Assembly: GCA_030429545.1 (NCBI GenBank)
Contig: JAUIFF010000001.1
Coordinates: forward strand, 593,599 to 657,598
DNA length: 64,000 bases
Source of the DNA: Polyangia bacterium
Lineage (GTDB): Bacteria > Myxococcota_A > Polyangia > Nannocystales > Nannocystaceae
Direction: 5' to 3'
The notes under the pieces: generated by a model
The model's database searches: none
Told to the model about the DNA's origin: nothing
What the model saw: only the letters and a program-made list of their open reading frames with translations
Translations under genes and position numbers: made by a program
Shown: positions 50,451 to 59,392 of the stretch, piece after piece
Layout of the letters: each line of letters starts with the position of its first letter
How positions within the stretch are numbered: position 1 is the first letter of the stretch

Positions 50451-51596
50451 CTACTTGGTACTGTTTTTGGCGACCCGCTTTTCCCAGGCCTCGACTGCGC
50501 CGGTCGGGTCGCCGAGCAGGAGCACCGCCTCGCACGAGCCAGTGCCGGGCATCGAGCGCTTTTTGAGGGCCTTCGACACGCACGAGATACGTTTGCGTGT
50601 GCCCCGGCTGCGGACTTCCTTGACCCGACCGTTCTCAAACTTCCACTTGACCTTGACTGCCGCACCATCCTTTGAGCAGGCATCGAGACTCCGCTTTCGG
50701 CGTTTGACGGCGGTCAGTGCCTCGCGCAGGGCGGCCTCGCCCTGACTGCTCATCCGGCACGAGATGGCATGGGCTTGCAGGCCCTCAACTTCCATCGACT
50801 CTGCCTCGGTCGTCAGGCTCAATACCGCCTGTCTGCCCTTGGCTGCGGCGACCAGCTTCTCGTTGCGACAGCCGTCCTTTACCCCGAGTTCGCAGGCGCT
50901 TTTGAAGTTCGATTGGGCCTTGTCGAGGGTGACAGGCGTGCCGATCCCCTCGTGAAAAAAGATCGCCGCCTGCAGGCACCCGTGGCCATCGTAGCCCTGG
51001 CAGGCGCTGATGTAGTCGGAGAGTGCCCGGCCGTTGTCGTAGTTGCTGCCCTTGGGGCTGTAGAGGAGGTCGCCGGCCTGTGAGCAGCTGCTGGCCTCGC
51101 CGAGATTGCAGCCTTTTTCAAACGAGGAAATGGCCTCTTCTTTTTTACCTTCGGCGACAAACATCGGCCCGGCGGCGACACACCCGTAGGGCCGGCCGCC
51201 TTCGCAGGCTTTTGTTGCATAGTCAAGTGCAACGGCGGTATCGCCCTGGTCGCGGGCTACTTCAAACCGTCGCTCGCAGCCCTCCTTGTAGTCGAACTCG
51301 CACGACTTTTCGTAAAACTCAGCGGCCTTAGCGAGGTCCTTGGGCCCACCCTTGCCGTCGCGGTAGAGGTCGCCCAAGCGAAAGCAGGAAAACGCGTCGC
51401 TGTCTTCCTCGCACAGGGCGAGCAGCGGCTCACGAGCTTCCTTGTCACGGCCTTCCCACAGCGCAGCTTCGGCCTCTTCGACACACTTCGAGCCCGAGCA
51501 ACTGTCGTCGACCGGCGCCACAGTCTGTTCAGGTTTGCAACTAACGCAGAGCAAACCGGCCGCCAAGGTTACTCCAGCCCAGTGAGTCCAATGCAC
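50451..51596 (-). CDS. Sel1-like repeat lipoprotein
   Basis: 381 residues from GTG 51596, which gives a lipoprotein signal (WAGVTLAAGLLCVSC); the frame extends to 51698 and the start is uncertain. Repeats of about 36 residues, each with two Cys, match Sel1/HcpA-type repeats (DLAKAAEFYEKSCEFDYKEGCERR; EAISSFEKGCNLGEASSCSQAG; KAQSNFKSACELGVKDGCRNE). The last 120 residues are a separate domain (TEAESMEVEGLQAHAISCRMSSQGEAALREALTAVKRRKRSLDAC ... NGRVKEVR), split by Lys/Arg runs and resembling an AgmX-like fold. It is probably a periplasmic scaffold for protein interactions. Confidence 0.78.
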   Translation of the reverse strand: MHWTHWAGVTLAAGLLCVSCKPEQTVAPVDDSCSGSKCVEEAEAALWEGRDKEAREPLLALCEEDSDAFSCFRLGDLYRDGKGGPKDLAKAAEFYEKSCEFDYKEGCERRFEVARDQGDTAVALDYATKACEGGRPYGCVAAGPMFVAEGKKEEAISSFEKGCNLGEASSCSQAGDLLYSPKGSNYDNGRALSDYISACQGYDGHGCLQAAIFFHEGIGTPVTLDKAQSNFKSACELGVKDGCRNEKLVAAAKGRQAVLSLTTEAESMEVEGLQAHAISCRMSSQGEAALREALTAVKRRKRSLDACSKDGAAVKVKWKFENGRVKEVRSRGTRKRISCVSKALKKRSMPGTGSCEAVLLLGDPTGAVEAWEKRVAKNSTK

Positions 51597-51878
51597 GGAT
51601 CCATGGAAAACGAGGGGGGCTGCTGCGTCAACAGCAAACGTGAGTGCAGGGTCATTTTCGTCGTGACAATTTCTAAGATAACGGAGTAGGGCCCTCAAAT
51701 TCGCGCGAATCTGGGAGCGACGTGGGTCACATAGCTACGCCCCTGCGACATCTCGCCGTCTGTATTTGAGGCCGATTGTGCCAGTCGCGCGGTCATGTGT
51801 GTTTGCGCGGTGTGTCCAATGCATGCCGACTGTTTCGCGTGGGCGGGCGCGATGTAGCATGCCCACGCAGGGAGATTC

Positions 51879-53636
51879 GTGCACGCACAACAAACTCAAG
51901 ACTCACGACCGATTCGCCGCGGGCCCTATCCCGAACTCACCTGGACGGCCATTTTAGTCGGTTACCTCCTAGGCACCATCATCGCGATTTCAATTGGCTA
52001 TGCCGCCCTGATCCTCGGGTTTTCGATCGAGGGTTCTGAGTTGGCGGCGATCCTCGGGTGGGGGGTGCTTCGCGGGTTATTGCGGCGCAGCAGTATTGTC
52101 GAAAACAACATCAACCAGACCATTGCGTCGTCGGTCAACGGCGCCTCGGCGGGGATGATGTTTTCGGTTCCGGCACTGTTTTTGTTGGAGGCCAGCTTTC
52201 CCGGTGCCTCTGCGTTCAACCCACTGTTGATGGTGCTGGCGTGCATCACCGGTGGGATTTTGGGCTTGGCGTTTGTCATCCCGTTGCGCAAGCAAATGAT
52301 CGACTTCAACCGCCTGGCCTATCCCGGCGGCATCGCGGTGGCGGCGGTCCTGAAATCGTCGTCGACTGGTGCGCGCAAGGCCAAGTTGCTGCTCGGCGGG
52401 GCGCTGATTTCCGGACTTGTGCACCTGGCGGTTGTCCAGGCCGGCCAGGGCGAAAACTGGTCGTTTGGCGACATGGTCGGCGCACCCGACTACCTCAACC
52501 TCACGTTTTACCTGTCGCTGTTGACTGTGGGGACCGGGTTTTTGTCGGGGCGAGGTGGTCTGTGGTTTGGGGCCGGCGGGTTTATCTGCTACTGGCTGCT
52601 CGCACCGATGTTGGCGATGGGGTGGGCCGCACCCGATGCCATGGCCCTGCTCGAACAGGGGCCAGAGCCCTTGCGCATACAACTTTTTCGCCCGCTCGGG
52701 ATCGGTGTGCTGATCGGCGCTGCAGTTGGCGGGATCGTGGCTGCGTTCCCGCTGATCCGCAGTGCCGTGCGCTCGATGCAGGAGGCCTCTAAACAAAACG
52801 CCGAGCAGGGGGCCGACGAGCTGCCGATCAAACTCCTCTACGCCGCGATCGGCTGCGGAGCGGTGGCGCTGGTCCTGATCGCCTTGTTTTCGGTACCCGA
52901 AATGACGGTGGGGCACGCCGTGGCGATGGCCGTGCTCGGCACCCTGTGGATTTGGGCTGCCGGCGTGATTGTGGCCGAGTGTTTGGGCCGAACCAACTGG
53001 TCGCCGCTCAGCGGCATGACACTGATTGCAGTGACAATCTTAATTCTGATCGCCAGCGGGCTCGGGAGCACCCCCATGATCATCAGTTCGGTGGTGGTGG
53101 GAGCTGCGATTTGTGTCGCCATTGCCCAGGCCGGTGACATGATGCTCGACCTCAAGTCGGGGTATCTCGTCGGGGCGATTCCCCGGCGTCAGCAAATTGC
53201 CCAGGCACTGGCCACCTGGCTCGGGCCGATTTTGATCATGGGGCTGATTTACGTCCTCCATCGGGCCTACGGGATGGGCAGTGAACGCTTGCCAGCACCC
53301 CAGGCCTCGGCCCTGGCCGAAGTGATTCGCAGCATTGTCGGTGGCGATGTCCCGGCATTTCGCTACGGGGCAGGAGCCGGGCTCGGCGGGATCATGGCAT
53401 TTAGCGGGCTCGGTGGCATTGGCGTGCTGGTCGGGCTTGGGTTTTACATGCCGTTCAACATTGTCATGACCTACACAGTTGGCTGCCTGGCGCGGATGCA
53501 TGTCGACCGCACCCGTGGTCGGACGTTTGTCGAAGATGTCGGGATCCCGGTGGCCGCCGGGTTGATCGTCGGCGAGGCACTAGTTGGGGTTGGACACGCG
53601 ATGATTGCCGTCATCCAGGGAGCGAGTGCGGGGTAG
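51879..53636 (+). CDS. OPT family oligopeptide transporter
   Basis: 585 residues. GTG 51879 has GGGAG six bases upstream. Multiple membrane helices throughout (WTAILVGYLLGTIIAISIGYAALILGF; LLGGALISGLVHLAVVQ; AAIGCGAVALVLIALFSV). The OPT signature is present near residue 75 (NNINQTIASSVNGASAGMMFSVPALFLLE). Members import oligopeptides or metal-chelates by proton symport. Together with the S46 peptidase it fits peptide feeding. It is followed closely by a small membrane protein that may be its accessory (stop TAG and next start separated by two bases). Confidence 0.92.
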   Translation: MHAQQTQDSRPIRRGPYPELTWTAILVGYLLGTIIAISIGYAALILGFSIEGSELAAILGWGVLRGLLRRSSIVENNINQTIASSVNGASAGMMFSVPALFLLEASFPGASAFNPLLMVLACITGGILGLAFVIPLRKQMIDFNRLAYPGGIAVAAVLKSSSTGARKAKLLLGGALISGLVHLAVVQAGQGENWSFGDMVGAPDYLNLTFYLSLLTVGTGFLSGRGGLWFGAGGFICYWLLAPMLAMGWAAPDAMALLEQGPEPLRIQLFRPLGIGVLIGAAVGGIVAAFPLIRSAVRSMQEASKQNAEQGADELPIKLLYAAIGCGAVALVLIALFSVPEMTVGHAVAMAVLGTLWIWAAGVIVAECLGRTNWSPLSGMTLIAVTILILIASGLGSTPMIISSVVVGAAICVAIAQAGDMMLDLKSGYLVGAIPRRQQIAQALATWLGPILIMGLIYVLHRAYGMGSERLPAPQASALAEVIRSIVGGDVPAFRYGAGAGLGGIMAFSGLGGIGVLVGLGFYMPFNIVMTYTVGCLARMHVDRTRGRTFVEDVGIPVAAGLIVGEALVGVGHAMIAVIQGASAG

Positions 53637-53638
53637 TG

Positions 53639-54184
53639 ATGCGAACACTTGGACATATCAGTTTGTGGGTCGGGATTTTGGCGGCCAGCTTTGTCTCAAT
53701 TCGCGAGGCCGCCGCCATCGACTGGGTTTGGTATGCGCTCACCGGTGCCGTGGGCTTGGTCGGCGTGGTCCTGTTGCGGCTGACGGCCAAGGCCCAGGTC
53801 GGGCAGGGCGATAAGTTGCGGGCCGATGTCGAGGTCATGGATGTCAGCCTGACAGCCCTCCACACCCAACTCGCCGGTGAAATCGAGAAGCGCGCGCTCG
53901 GGGTCTACGACGTCCATGGCTGGATCGATGCCGAGCTCGCGGGTGCCATCGCTAAGTTTGTAGATGCACGGGAATCGCTGATCCCGGCCCAGGGCATGCA
54001 GGTCTACGCCGATGTCATGACACGGTTTGCCGCGGGCGAGCGGATGATCAACCGCGCGTGGTCGGCCTCGGCCGACGGTTACATCGACGAGGTTTGGATC
54101 TGTCTGGAACGTGCCCACAAGTCGTTTGTCGACGCCCATCGGACCCTGGCGACCGCCACTGGGGCGACCCCAGCCGCGCCGTGA
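53639..54184 (+). CDS. small membrane protein next to the OPT transporter
   Basis: 181 residues from ATG 53639, two bases after the transporter stop (a GTG overlapping that stop is the alternative). Two membrane helices (LGHISLWVGILAASFVSI; WVWYALTGAVGLVGVVLLRL) are followed by a cytoplasmic or periplasmic helical domain (VEVMDVSLTALHTQLAGEIEKRALGVYDVHGWIDAELAGAIAKFVDARESLIPAQGMQ). No family recognised. Adjacent position suggests a transporter accessory. A motif copy at 53958 encodes Phe-Val-Asp-Ala-Arg. Confidence 0.65.
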   Translation: MRTLGHISLWVGILAASFVSIREAAAIDWVWYALTGAVGLVGVVLLRLTAKAQVGQGDKLRADVEVMDVSLTALHTQLAGEIEKRALGVYDVHGWIDAELAGAIAKFVDARESLIPAQGMQVYADVMTRFAAGERMINRAWSASADGYIDEVWICLERAHKSFVDAHRTLATATGATPAAP

Positions 54185-54248
54185 TCCCGACCTCGCAGCC
54201 TTTGGTAGGGGGTGAACGCCGGAGTGATTGTGTGCAAGACTAGGGCTG

Positions 54249-54608
54249 ATGGTTCGGTCGGTTGTGGTAGTCGGCGCATTGTTGTGGCTTTCGGCCTGCG
54301 ACATGGAGGAGCCCCATCCCCATCTCGACGCTGCCGAAACTATCTGTAGCGCGATCAACGAGTGTCTCGATCACCTCGATGAGATGCGGCGGGCCGACAA
54401 CAAACAACAGTGCATCTACAGCTATCTCGACCTGTTTGACACGCTCGAGGCCGATGACGGTCCAATGTGTTCGGCCGTGGCCGCCGATGTCTATCGCTGC
54501 GTCGGCGCCGGGGGGACGTGCGAGTCGATCTCTTCCGCGGATTGTAGCGAGCAATCGCTGATGTTCTACGAGGCATGTCCCAGCGCCGACGATCCGCCCG
54601 AGCCGTGA
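54249..54608 (+). CDS. small Cys-rich lipoprotein
   Basis: 119 residues. ATG 54249 is preceded by a short AGGG. The lipoprotein signal is VVVVGALLWLSAC. Eight further Cys residues are spaced in pairs (AAETICSAINECLDHLDEM, CIYSYL, MCSAVAADVYRCVGAGGTCESISSADCSEQ), suggesting disulfides in an exported protein. A motif copy (54410-54421) encodes Cys-Ile-Tyr. Function unknown. Confidence 0.7.
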   Translation: MVRSVVVVGALLWLSACDMEEPHPHLDAAETICSAINECLDHLDEMRRADNKQQCIYSYLDLFDTLEADDGPMCSAVAADVYRCVGAGGTCESISSADCSEQSLMFYEACPSADDPPEP

Positions 54609-54700
54609 GTTGACCGACTGGCCACGATTGTTTCTGTCCCTATGTACATGGTTGATATGACAGCTTGTTGGCCCGCATTTGTGGTAGCTTGGCGGCACCA

Positions 54701-55159
54701 ATGTCGCGTGTCGTGATCTGCCGAAACGAGCCCAAACGGCTGCATATCGAGGTTTCTGGCGCGCTGGGGATCGGTCTCGCGCGGGCGCTCGAAAGCTGTA
54801 TCGACGAGCATCTTCCCGAGGCTGAAAACTCCCCAGATGTGCTGATCGACTTGCGTGGGGTCACCAGCTACGACGCCGATGGCCGGGGCGTGTTGGCCAC
54901 GGTCCACGAGCGGCTGATGCCGCGGATTCGCCGGTGTGCCTACCTCACCGACAGGCCGCGATTGCGCGGGATGGCGCTGTATATCTCGCGCCGCGGGGGG
55001 GCCGACAAAGCCCGGCCGTTGCCCACGGTTGAGCGGGCCGAGCAGTGGCTTGCCCAGGAGGATGCCCAGTGGGGTGAACAGGCATTTGAGCGGACAAAAC
55101 GCTTGATGCAGCGGCTGTTTTCCCGCCCGAAGCCAAGGGCTCGCGGAGGCGGACAATGA
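54701..55159 (+). CDS. STAS-like (SpoIIAA/anti-sigma antagonist-type) protein
   Basis: 152 residues from ATG 54701. The fold LHIEVSGALGIGLARALESCIDEHL then DVLIDLRGVTSYDADGRGVLATVHERLMPR resembles the STAS domain; the SpoIIAA phospho-Ser position would fall around TSYDADGRG. The tail is basic and extends the domain by 50 residues (ERTKRLMQRLFSRPKPRARGGG). No anti-sigma kinase is adjacent. An ATGA overlap couples it to the AhpD-like gene. Confidence 0.72.
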   Translation: MSRVVICRNEPKRLHIEVSGALGIGLARALESCIDEHLPEAENSPDVLIDLRGVTSYDADGRGVLATVHERLMPRIRRCAYLTDRPRLRGMALYISRRGGADKARPLPTVERAEQWLAQEDAQWGEQAFERTKRLMQRLFSRPKPRARGGGQ

Positions 55160-55785
55160 CCGACCGCACCCGCCTCACGCTCGTCGAACGGGCCGTGGCT
55201 TCGACGATGGAGACCCTGTCACGGCGGTTTGCCGGGTTCTCACCGCCATTTTTACGCGAAGTCGTTCGCGTCTATGGGATCCGTGGTGCCTATCGCCGGC
55301 TGGCACTGATGAGCGAGGTTGTTGTTGAGCTCGAGCGCGAGTTGGGGATGTGCGACGCCCACGTGCTCATCGGCTACGCATCACTGTGGAACGGTTGCTA
55401 CTACTGCGCCCTCGGGCACCTGTACATCAGCAACCTCGTCTACTTTCGCGACACGGGGGAGCTTTATCCGCTCGCCGAAGGGGAGGTTGCCGAGTGGGCC
55501 GACGCCCGGGATGAGGAAATCTTGCAACGGACCCGTGAATGTTTGGCGGGTGCGCCGTTTGAACCGCTTCGCAACTTGCTCGAGCGCCAGGTCGACCTCA
55601 AGTGGGGTCATGCCAATGTCGAAAGCCGGACCGACGAGTTGCTCGAACTCTCGATCGTCGCCTACGACTGGTTCAATCAGTGCACCATCGTCGCCCCCGA
55701 CGACGAAATCGTGCCGCTCAATGAGCTCGCCCGCGACCGTGCCCTGATTCGCCGCTATCGCTACGCACGCGAACGCAGGTTGTAG
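55156..55785 (+). CDS. AhpD/carboxymuconolactone decarboxylase-like protein
   Basis: 209 residues, overlapping the STAS-like gene by four bases. The redox motif Cys-x-x-Cys...His appears as NGCYYCALGH (C81, C84, H88), as in AhpD-like peroxidase-associated proteins. The helical context (LERELGMCDAHVLIGYASLWN) agrees. Two further helices (QRTRECLAGAPFEPLRNLLERQVDLKWG) extend the core. A role in peroxide or thiol redox is likely but not proven. The stop codon TAG (55783-55785) lies inside a motif copy TTGTAGTTGCAG. Confidence 0.75.
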   Translation: MTDRTRLTLVERAVASTMETLSRRFAGFSPPFLREVVRVYGIRGAYRRLALMSEVVVELERELGMCDAHVLIGYASLWNGCYYCALGHLYISNLVYFRDTGELYPLAEGEVAEWADARDEEILQRTRECLAGAPFEPLRNLLERQVDLKWGHANVESRTDELLELSIVAYDWFNQCTIVAPDDEIVPLNELARDRALIRRYRYARERRL

Positions 55786-55815
55786 TTGCAGTCGGCTGCA
55801 CGTTATTCGGTGCAT

Positions 55816-56850
55816 CTACATTGGAATTGGGAAGCAGTCGAAGTCAATGTTGCCGTCGGCCTGGCCCCAGTCGAGGTTGGTCGGTAAAAACTCGACACCA
55901 AAGTCAGTGGCGATACTGTTGATGGCATCGAGGTCGCCTTGGTTGATAAAGCCCCAGTACTCGCTGGCGAGATACAGGCCGCCGCCCTCCTGCTCGACAA
56001 AGTCTTTGACGGTAGCGGCCTCGGCCGGTGAGAGATTGGCGAGTGTGCAGTAAATCAGGGCGTCATAGTCTTGGTGGAGGAGGGCCGCATTGCCCACATA
56101 TTGCGCCGGTAGTTGCTCGCCGGCGTAGGTCAGCGAAGGGTAGGCTTCGAGGTTGTTGCCGAGTCCGTTACACAGGTAGCGGCCAAAACTCAGCACGTTT
56201 GGCAGGTTGTCGCCGGTGTCGCCAAGCCACTCCCACAGCGGGCAGTCGGAGATTTCCTTGTACAGGATATTGGTGTCGGCGGTGTAAATCACCCGACCTT
56301 GGCCGACGTCGTCGAGTGCGTAGATCACCTGGTCTTCGAGATAGGCCTCGCCCAAAAACGTGTTGCCGTTGATCGCCATCATGCTCGACGACTGGGTCGA
56401 GTCGAGGGTGACCGAACACTGTAGGCACTGGTCCATGCCCGTACTGCTCGAGGAGTCGGAGTCGGTCACCGTGACATCTTCGGTGGTGGCATCGGTATCA
56501 CTCGGGTCGTCCGTGGGGTCGGTCGTGGGGTCGTCGGTGGTCGGTTCCTCGGTTGGATCGGTAGTCGCGTCGGTCGTCGCGTCGGTCGTCGGTTCCTCGG
56601 TCGGATCGGAAGTCGCGTCGGTCGAGTCGCTATCATCGGTGGTCATTGAGCCCGAGCTCTCGGTCTGCGACATGCCTTCGGAGCCGGATGTTTCTTGGTC
56701 GGTGTCCGATTCGGTCGCGGGACCTGCCGATGAGCCCGTAAAGGTCGTGGGGCCGGCATCGGTCAGGCTGTCGGAGCCACGGCTATCACCCCCCTCCGAA
56801 CCACAGGCGGTAACCAGGGCAAACAACACAATCCAGGGGCATCGGTTCAT
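55816..56850 (-). CDS. lipoprotein with long Ser/Thr/Asp linker
   Basis: 344 residues. ATG 56850 has GGAG eight bases upstream; the longer frame is spurious. The lipoprotein signal (WIVLFALVTAC) is followed by about 130 residues of Ser/Thr/Asp/Glu/Pro repeat (DATSDPTEEPTTD and similar), then a globular domain with Cys pairs (MDQCLQCSVTLDS; ISDCPLWEWLGD) and DALIYCTLANLSPAEAATVKDFVEQEGGGLYLASEYWGFI, which resembles a flavodoxin-like or ThuA/GATase-like fold used in surface proteins. The linker probably spaces the domain from the membrane. Its stop codon lies inside a motif copy (55810-55821). Confidence 0.72.
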   Translation of the reverse strand: MNRCPWIVLFALVTACGSEGGDSRGSDSLTDAGPTTFTGSSAGPATESDTDQETSGSEGMSQTESSGSMTTDDSDSTDATSDPTEEPTTDATTDATTDPTEEPTTDDPTTDPTDDPSDTDATTEDVTVTDSDSSSSTGMDQCLQCSVTLDSTQSSSMMAINGNTFLGEAYLEDQVIYALDDVGQGRVIYTADTNILYKEISDCPLWEWLGDTGDNLPNVLSFGRYLCNGLGNNLEAYPSLTYAGEQLPAQYVGNAALLHQDYDALIYCTLANLSPAEAATVKDFVEQEGGGLYLASEYWGFINQGDLDAINSIATDFGVEFLPTNLDWGQADGNIDFDCFPIPM

Positions 56851-57265
56851 GGGCAGTCTCCGGCCCGATTGTCCCTGCGCCTCGGTGTAGGCGTCAACTC
56901 GTGGTGACCACAGCGTTGCTGACAGGCGTGCAACATCATTGTGTGTGCAACGATAAATATGATCCGAACCCGGTGGAGAACGCGACGCTACGACTACCCG
57001 CCTAACACGGGTCAGGAGCGTATGGCCCGTCGACGGACCCCCCAATGGTCAGGCTAGGTGCGGACTTCGGATCCCCCACCGAGCTCGGATCGCGCGGTTG
57101 ACACTTCCCCCTCCACGCGCAGGCACTCGCGGACCCGGAAAGGTGGACGCTCAAGATATCCGGGCGCGTCCGCGAGCTGGCATGTATGGTGTCGACCACG
57201 TTAGTACATGCCCGGTCGTGGAGCTTTCCTTCACAAAAAAACAGCCCGGCAAAAAAAACTTTGGC
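56851..57265 (-). other. 415-base intergenic region between two lipoprotein genes
   Basis: No convincing gene. On the minus strand, after the stop at 57266, CCCGG/CCGGG (57245-57249 and 57271-57275) with an eight-base A-run in the loop and a seven-base A-run at 57235-57241 suggest a terminator reading leftwards. A degenerate motif TTGTGTGTGCAA (56939-56950) sits in the presumed promoter of the lower lipoprotein gene. Confidence 0.45.
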
Positions 57266-58486
57266 CTACTCCGGGATGGCGCAGCCCCAATGGACGTTGT
57301 CGAGCAACACCACGCTGTCGACCTCGCCATCGCCGACATCAAACAGGCCAAACACAAGGGTCAGCGACTCGCCGGGGAGCGCCGGTGTTGTGTTGGTCCG
57401 CCAGTTGGTGGCTGCGTGGCCTTCCATACTGGTGCCATGGAGCTCGGGCGCCTCGCACGGCTCAGGGCAAATGTCGGGGACGGGAGCGTCGCGGTGGTCA
57501 AACCGGGTTTCGCTTGCGGAGATCGGGACCAGGCCCTCATCGACCGCGATGTTGCCGGTGTAGCGTTCGGAGTCGAGCCACACAAAGAACAGGTCGTTGA
57601 AGCCCTGTTGGAAGCGGGTGGGGTACTCCGCTGTAAAAAATGTATAGTCAAACGACAGCCGGTCGACCCGCAGGGGAACCTCGGCGCTAAATCGCAGTTC
57701 GGTGTAGTCGAACGCGAGCCCATTTTCACCCTTGGCCCATTGGGCAAAGATCGTGGCAGAGCAGTCCCCAGTGCCAACCTGTTGAGGATCGTCGGCACAG
57801 CTCGGAAGCTCGATGGGCGTTGGGTTGATGGGCTCGGGCAGGTTTGCTTGTGTATACATGTGGTCGAAACTCGGGCACGGCTCCGTATCGACACAGTGCC
57901 CGGCTTCGATCAGTTGTGCCCGCGACATGGTCAGCCGCTGGGCATGCCCGGTTGACAGCACAACGGCGCGGATCCCCTCGCGCGGGGTGAACGGCGAGTC
58001 CGGGCCGGCCATGTTGCCCTCTAAGACTGCGAGGCTGCCGTCGGGGCCCTGCACCGAAAACGCATCTGGGATGAGACCATTGCTACATCCGATCCCGAGA
58101 GCGGCCTGCACAGACGTCTCGGTATCGTCGCATGGGGGAGGATCGGCAAACGGGCAGGTGTCGCCTTCGCCGGTGGTCTCTGGACGAAATCCCTCCGAGG
58201 TCGAGCCAGTTGAGGTCGACGTTCCAGAGCTTGTGCCGGTGGTCGGGTCGCTGGTTGTCGAGGTTGTGGCCTCGCCCCCTGAGCCGCCGCCGGTCGACGA
58301 CTCGACCCCTGTCGTCGCACCCGTGTCGGTGGTTTCTGAGTCGGCAAGGCCCAGTGTCGCGGCAGCTGTGGTGCTGGTTTCGCGTGCGCTGTCGGCTGAG
58401 TCCTCGCCCACCTGCCCGACAATGCCATCGAGCGTGCACGCTCCGGCGACACTTAGGCACAGCAGCAATGGCACGCGGTACAACAA
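57266..58486 (-). CDS. choice-of-anchor-L-type lipoprotein
   Basis: 406 residues from a TTG start (58486), with a lipoprotein signal (VPLLLCLSVAGAC). A Thr/Ser/Gly linker (residues 30-110) leads to a beta domain typical of choice-of-anchor L proteins: ALGIGCSNGLIPDAFSVQGPDGSLAVLEG, ALPGESLTLVFGLFDVGDGEVDSVVLLDNVHWGC. Such proteins are abundant on Nannocystaceae surfaces. It lies downstream of the ECF sigma factor and its membrane partner in the same direction, so these may be co-regulated. A degenerate motif copy is at 57848. Confidence 0.8.
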   Translation of the reverse strand: MLYRVPLLLCLSVAGACTLDGIVGQVGEDSADSARETSTTAAATLGLADSETTDTGATTGVESSTGGGSGGEATTSTTSDPTTGTSSGTSTSTGSTSEGFRPETTGEGDTCPFADPPPCDDTETSVQAALGIGCSNGLIPDAFSVQGPDGSLAVLEGNMAGPDSPFTPREGIRAVVLSTGHAQRLTMSRAQLIEAGHCVDTEPCPSFDHMYTQANLPEPINPTPIELPSCADDPQQVGTGDCSATIFAQWAKGENGLAFDYTELRFSAEVPLRVDRLSFDYTFFTAEYPTRFQQGFNDLFFVWLDSERYTGNIAVDEGLVPISASETRFDHRDAPVPDICPEPCEAPELHGTSMEGHAATNWRTNTTPALPGESLTLVFGLFDVGDGEVDSVVLLDNVHWGCAIPE

Positions 58487-58625
58487 ACTACCGCTATCAT
58501 GCCATGCTTCGTGAGGAATGGGATGAGCTTTGCATCCTTTGCCGGGTTACCCACGCCGACATGACCCGCGTCGTATGCAAGCTACGCGAAAGGTAGGGTT
58601 GCCGGCTGGCGTACGCTGTTCGACG

Positions 58626-59390
58626 CTACTGCCCGGTGGCGTCACGAACTTTTCGCGCAAACGTCCCGTCGGGGTAGCGCTGCAAAAATCGCTGGCCTCG
58701 GGTTTGCGCCTCTTGTTTGCGCCCCAACTTCACAAGCGCGAGGATCGCTACGCCATCCCACTCTTGGGCGAGCGCACCGCCAGCAAATTCGCGGCGGCCG
58801 GCCTCGGCGAGTGCGAGCGCTTTTTGGGGATTTTTTGCCAGTTCCGTGCGGGCGCGGTTGAGTTTGCGAACTTCTCGAAGGTAGCGGTTGTCGTCGGTTT
58901 TATCGCGCGAAGCACTGCGTTTGCCCACCGGTTTGTGGGCAGCTCGCCGGCGGTTTTGCGTTGTTTCGGGCGGTGGCGCATGATCAGCAGCTTCGTCTGG
59001 GAGCTGCGTGGGTGGTGGGGCGAGCACAGGCTGCGAAGCCGCAACAACTGCCGCCCGATTTTGCTGAACCGGCTCCGGCGTCGGCGCGGCGGCAACCCGT
59101 TTTTGAATGGTGGTGGGTGCAGTGGCAGGCAGTGGGGACGGGCCGGCGTTGTACCCGAGCAACGCGATTCCCAGGCCGACGGAGGTGACAACTCCGACAA
59201 TCCCCCAACCGCCGGCGGCCGCAGGCGGGCTGCCTCCCGCGGGGGGGGCACGAAGTTGCTGTTGCAAGCGTGCGAGCCCGGCCTCGACCCCATACCCGGG
59301 GGGATGGCTTGCCGCGACATGTAGATCGGCCCGTAATTGTGCAGATACATGTTGATCGTCGATCAGTCGAATGGGGTCAACCTGTGTCAT
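58626..59390 (-). CDS. single-TM protein paired with the ECF sigma factor
   Basis: 254 residues, starting two bases after the sigma-factor stop. The cytoplasmic N-terminus (about 60 residues: MTQVDPIRLIDDQHVSAQLRADLHVAA) precedes a membrane helix (GIVGVVTSVGLGIALLGYNAG), a Pro/Ala-rich linker and a helical, TPR-like C-terminus (ELAKNPQKALALAEAGRREFAGGALAQEWDGVAILALVKLGRKQEAQTRGQRFLQRYP). Position and layout are those of the membrane partner, presumably anti-sigma, of an ECF factor. No zinc anti-sigma motif is present. A motif copy (59339) encodes Val-Ser-Ala. Confidence 0.78.
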   Translation of the reverse strand: MTQVDPIRLIDDQHVSAQLRADLHVAASHPPGYGVEAGLARLQQQLRAPPAGGSPPAAAGGWGIVGVVTSVGLGIALLGYNAGPSPLPATAPTTIQKRVAAAPTPEPVQQNRAAVVAASQPVLAPPPTQLPDEAADHAPPPETTQNRRRAAHKPVGKRSASRDKTDDNRYLREVRKLNRARTELAKNPQKALALAEAGRREFAGGALAQEWDGVAILALVKLGRKQEAQTRGQRFLQRYPDGTFARKVRDATGQ

Positions 59391-59392
59391 GT

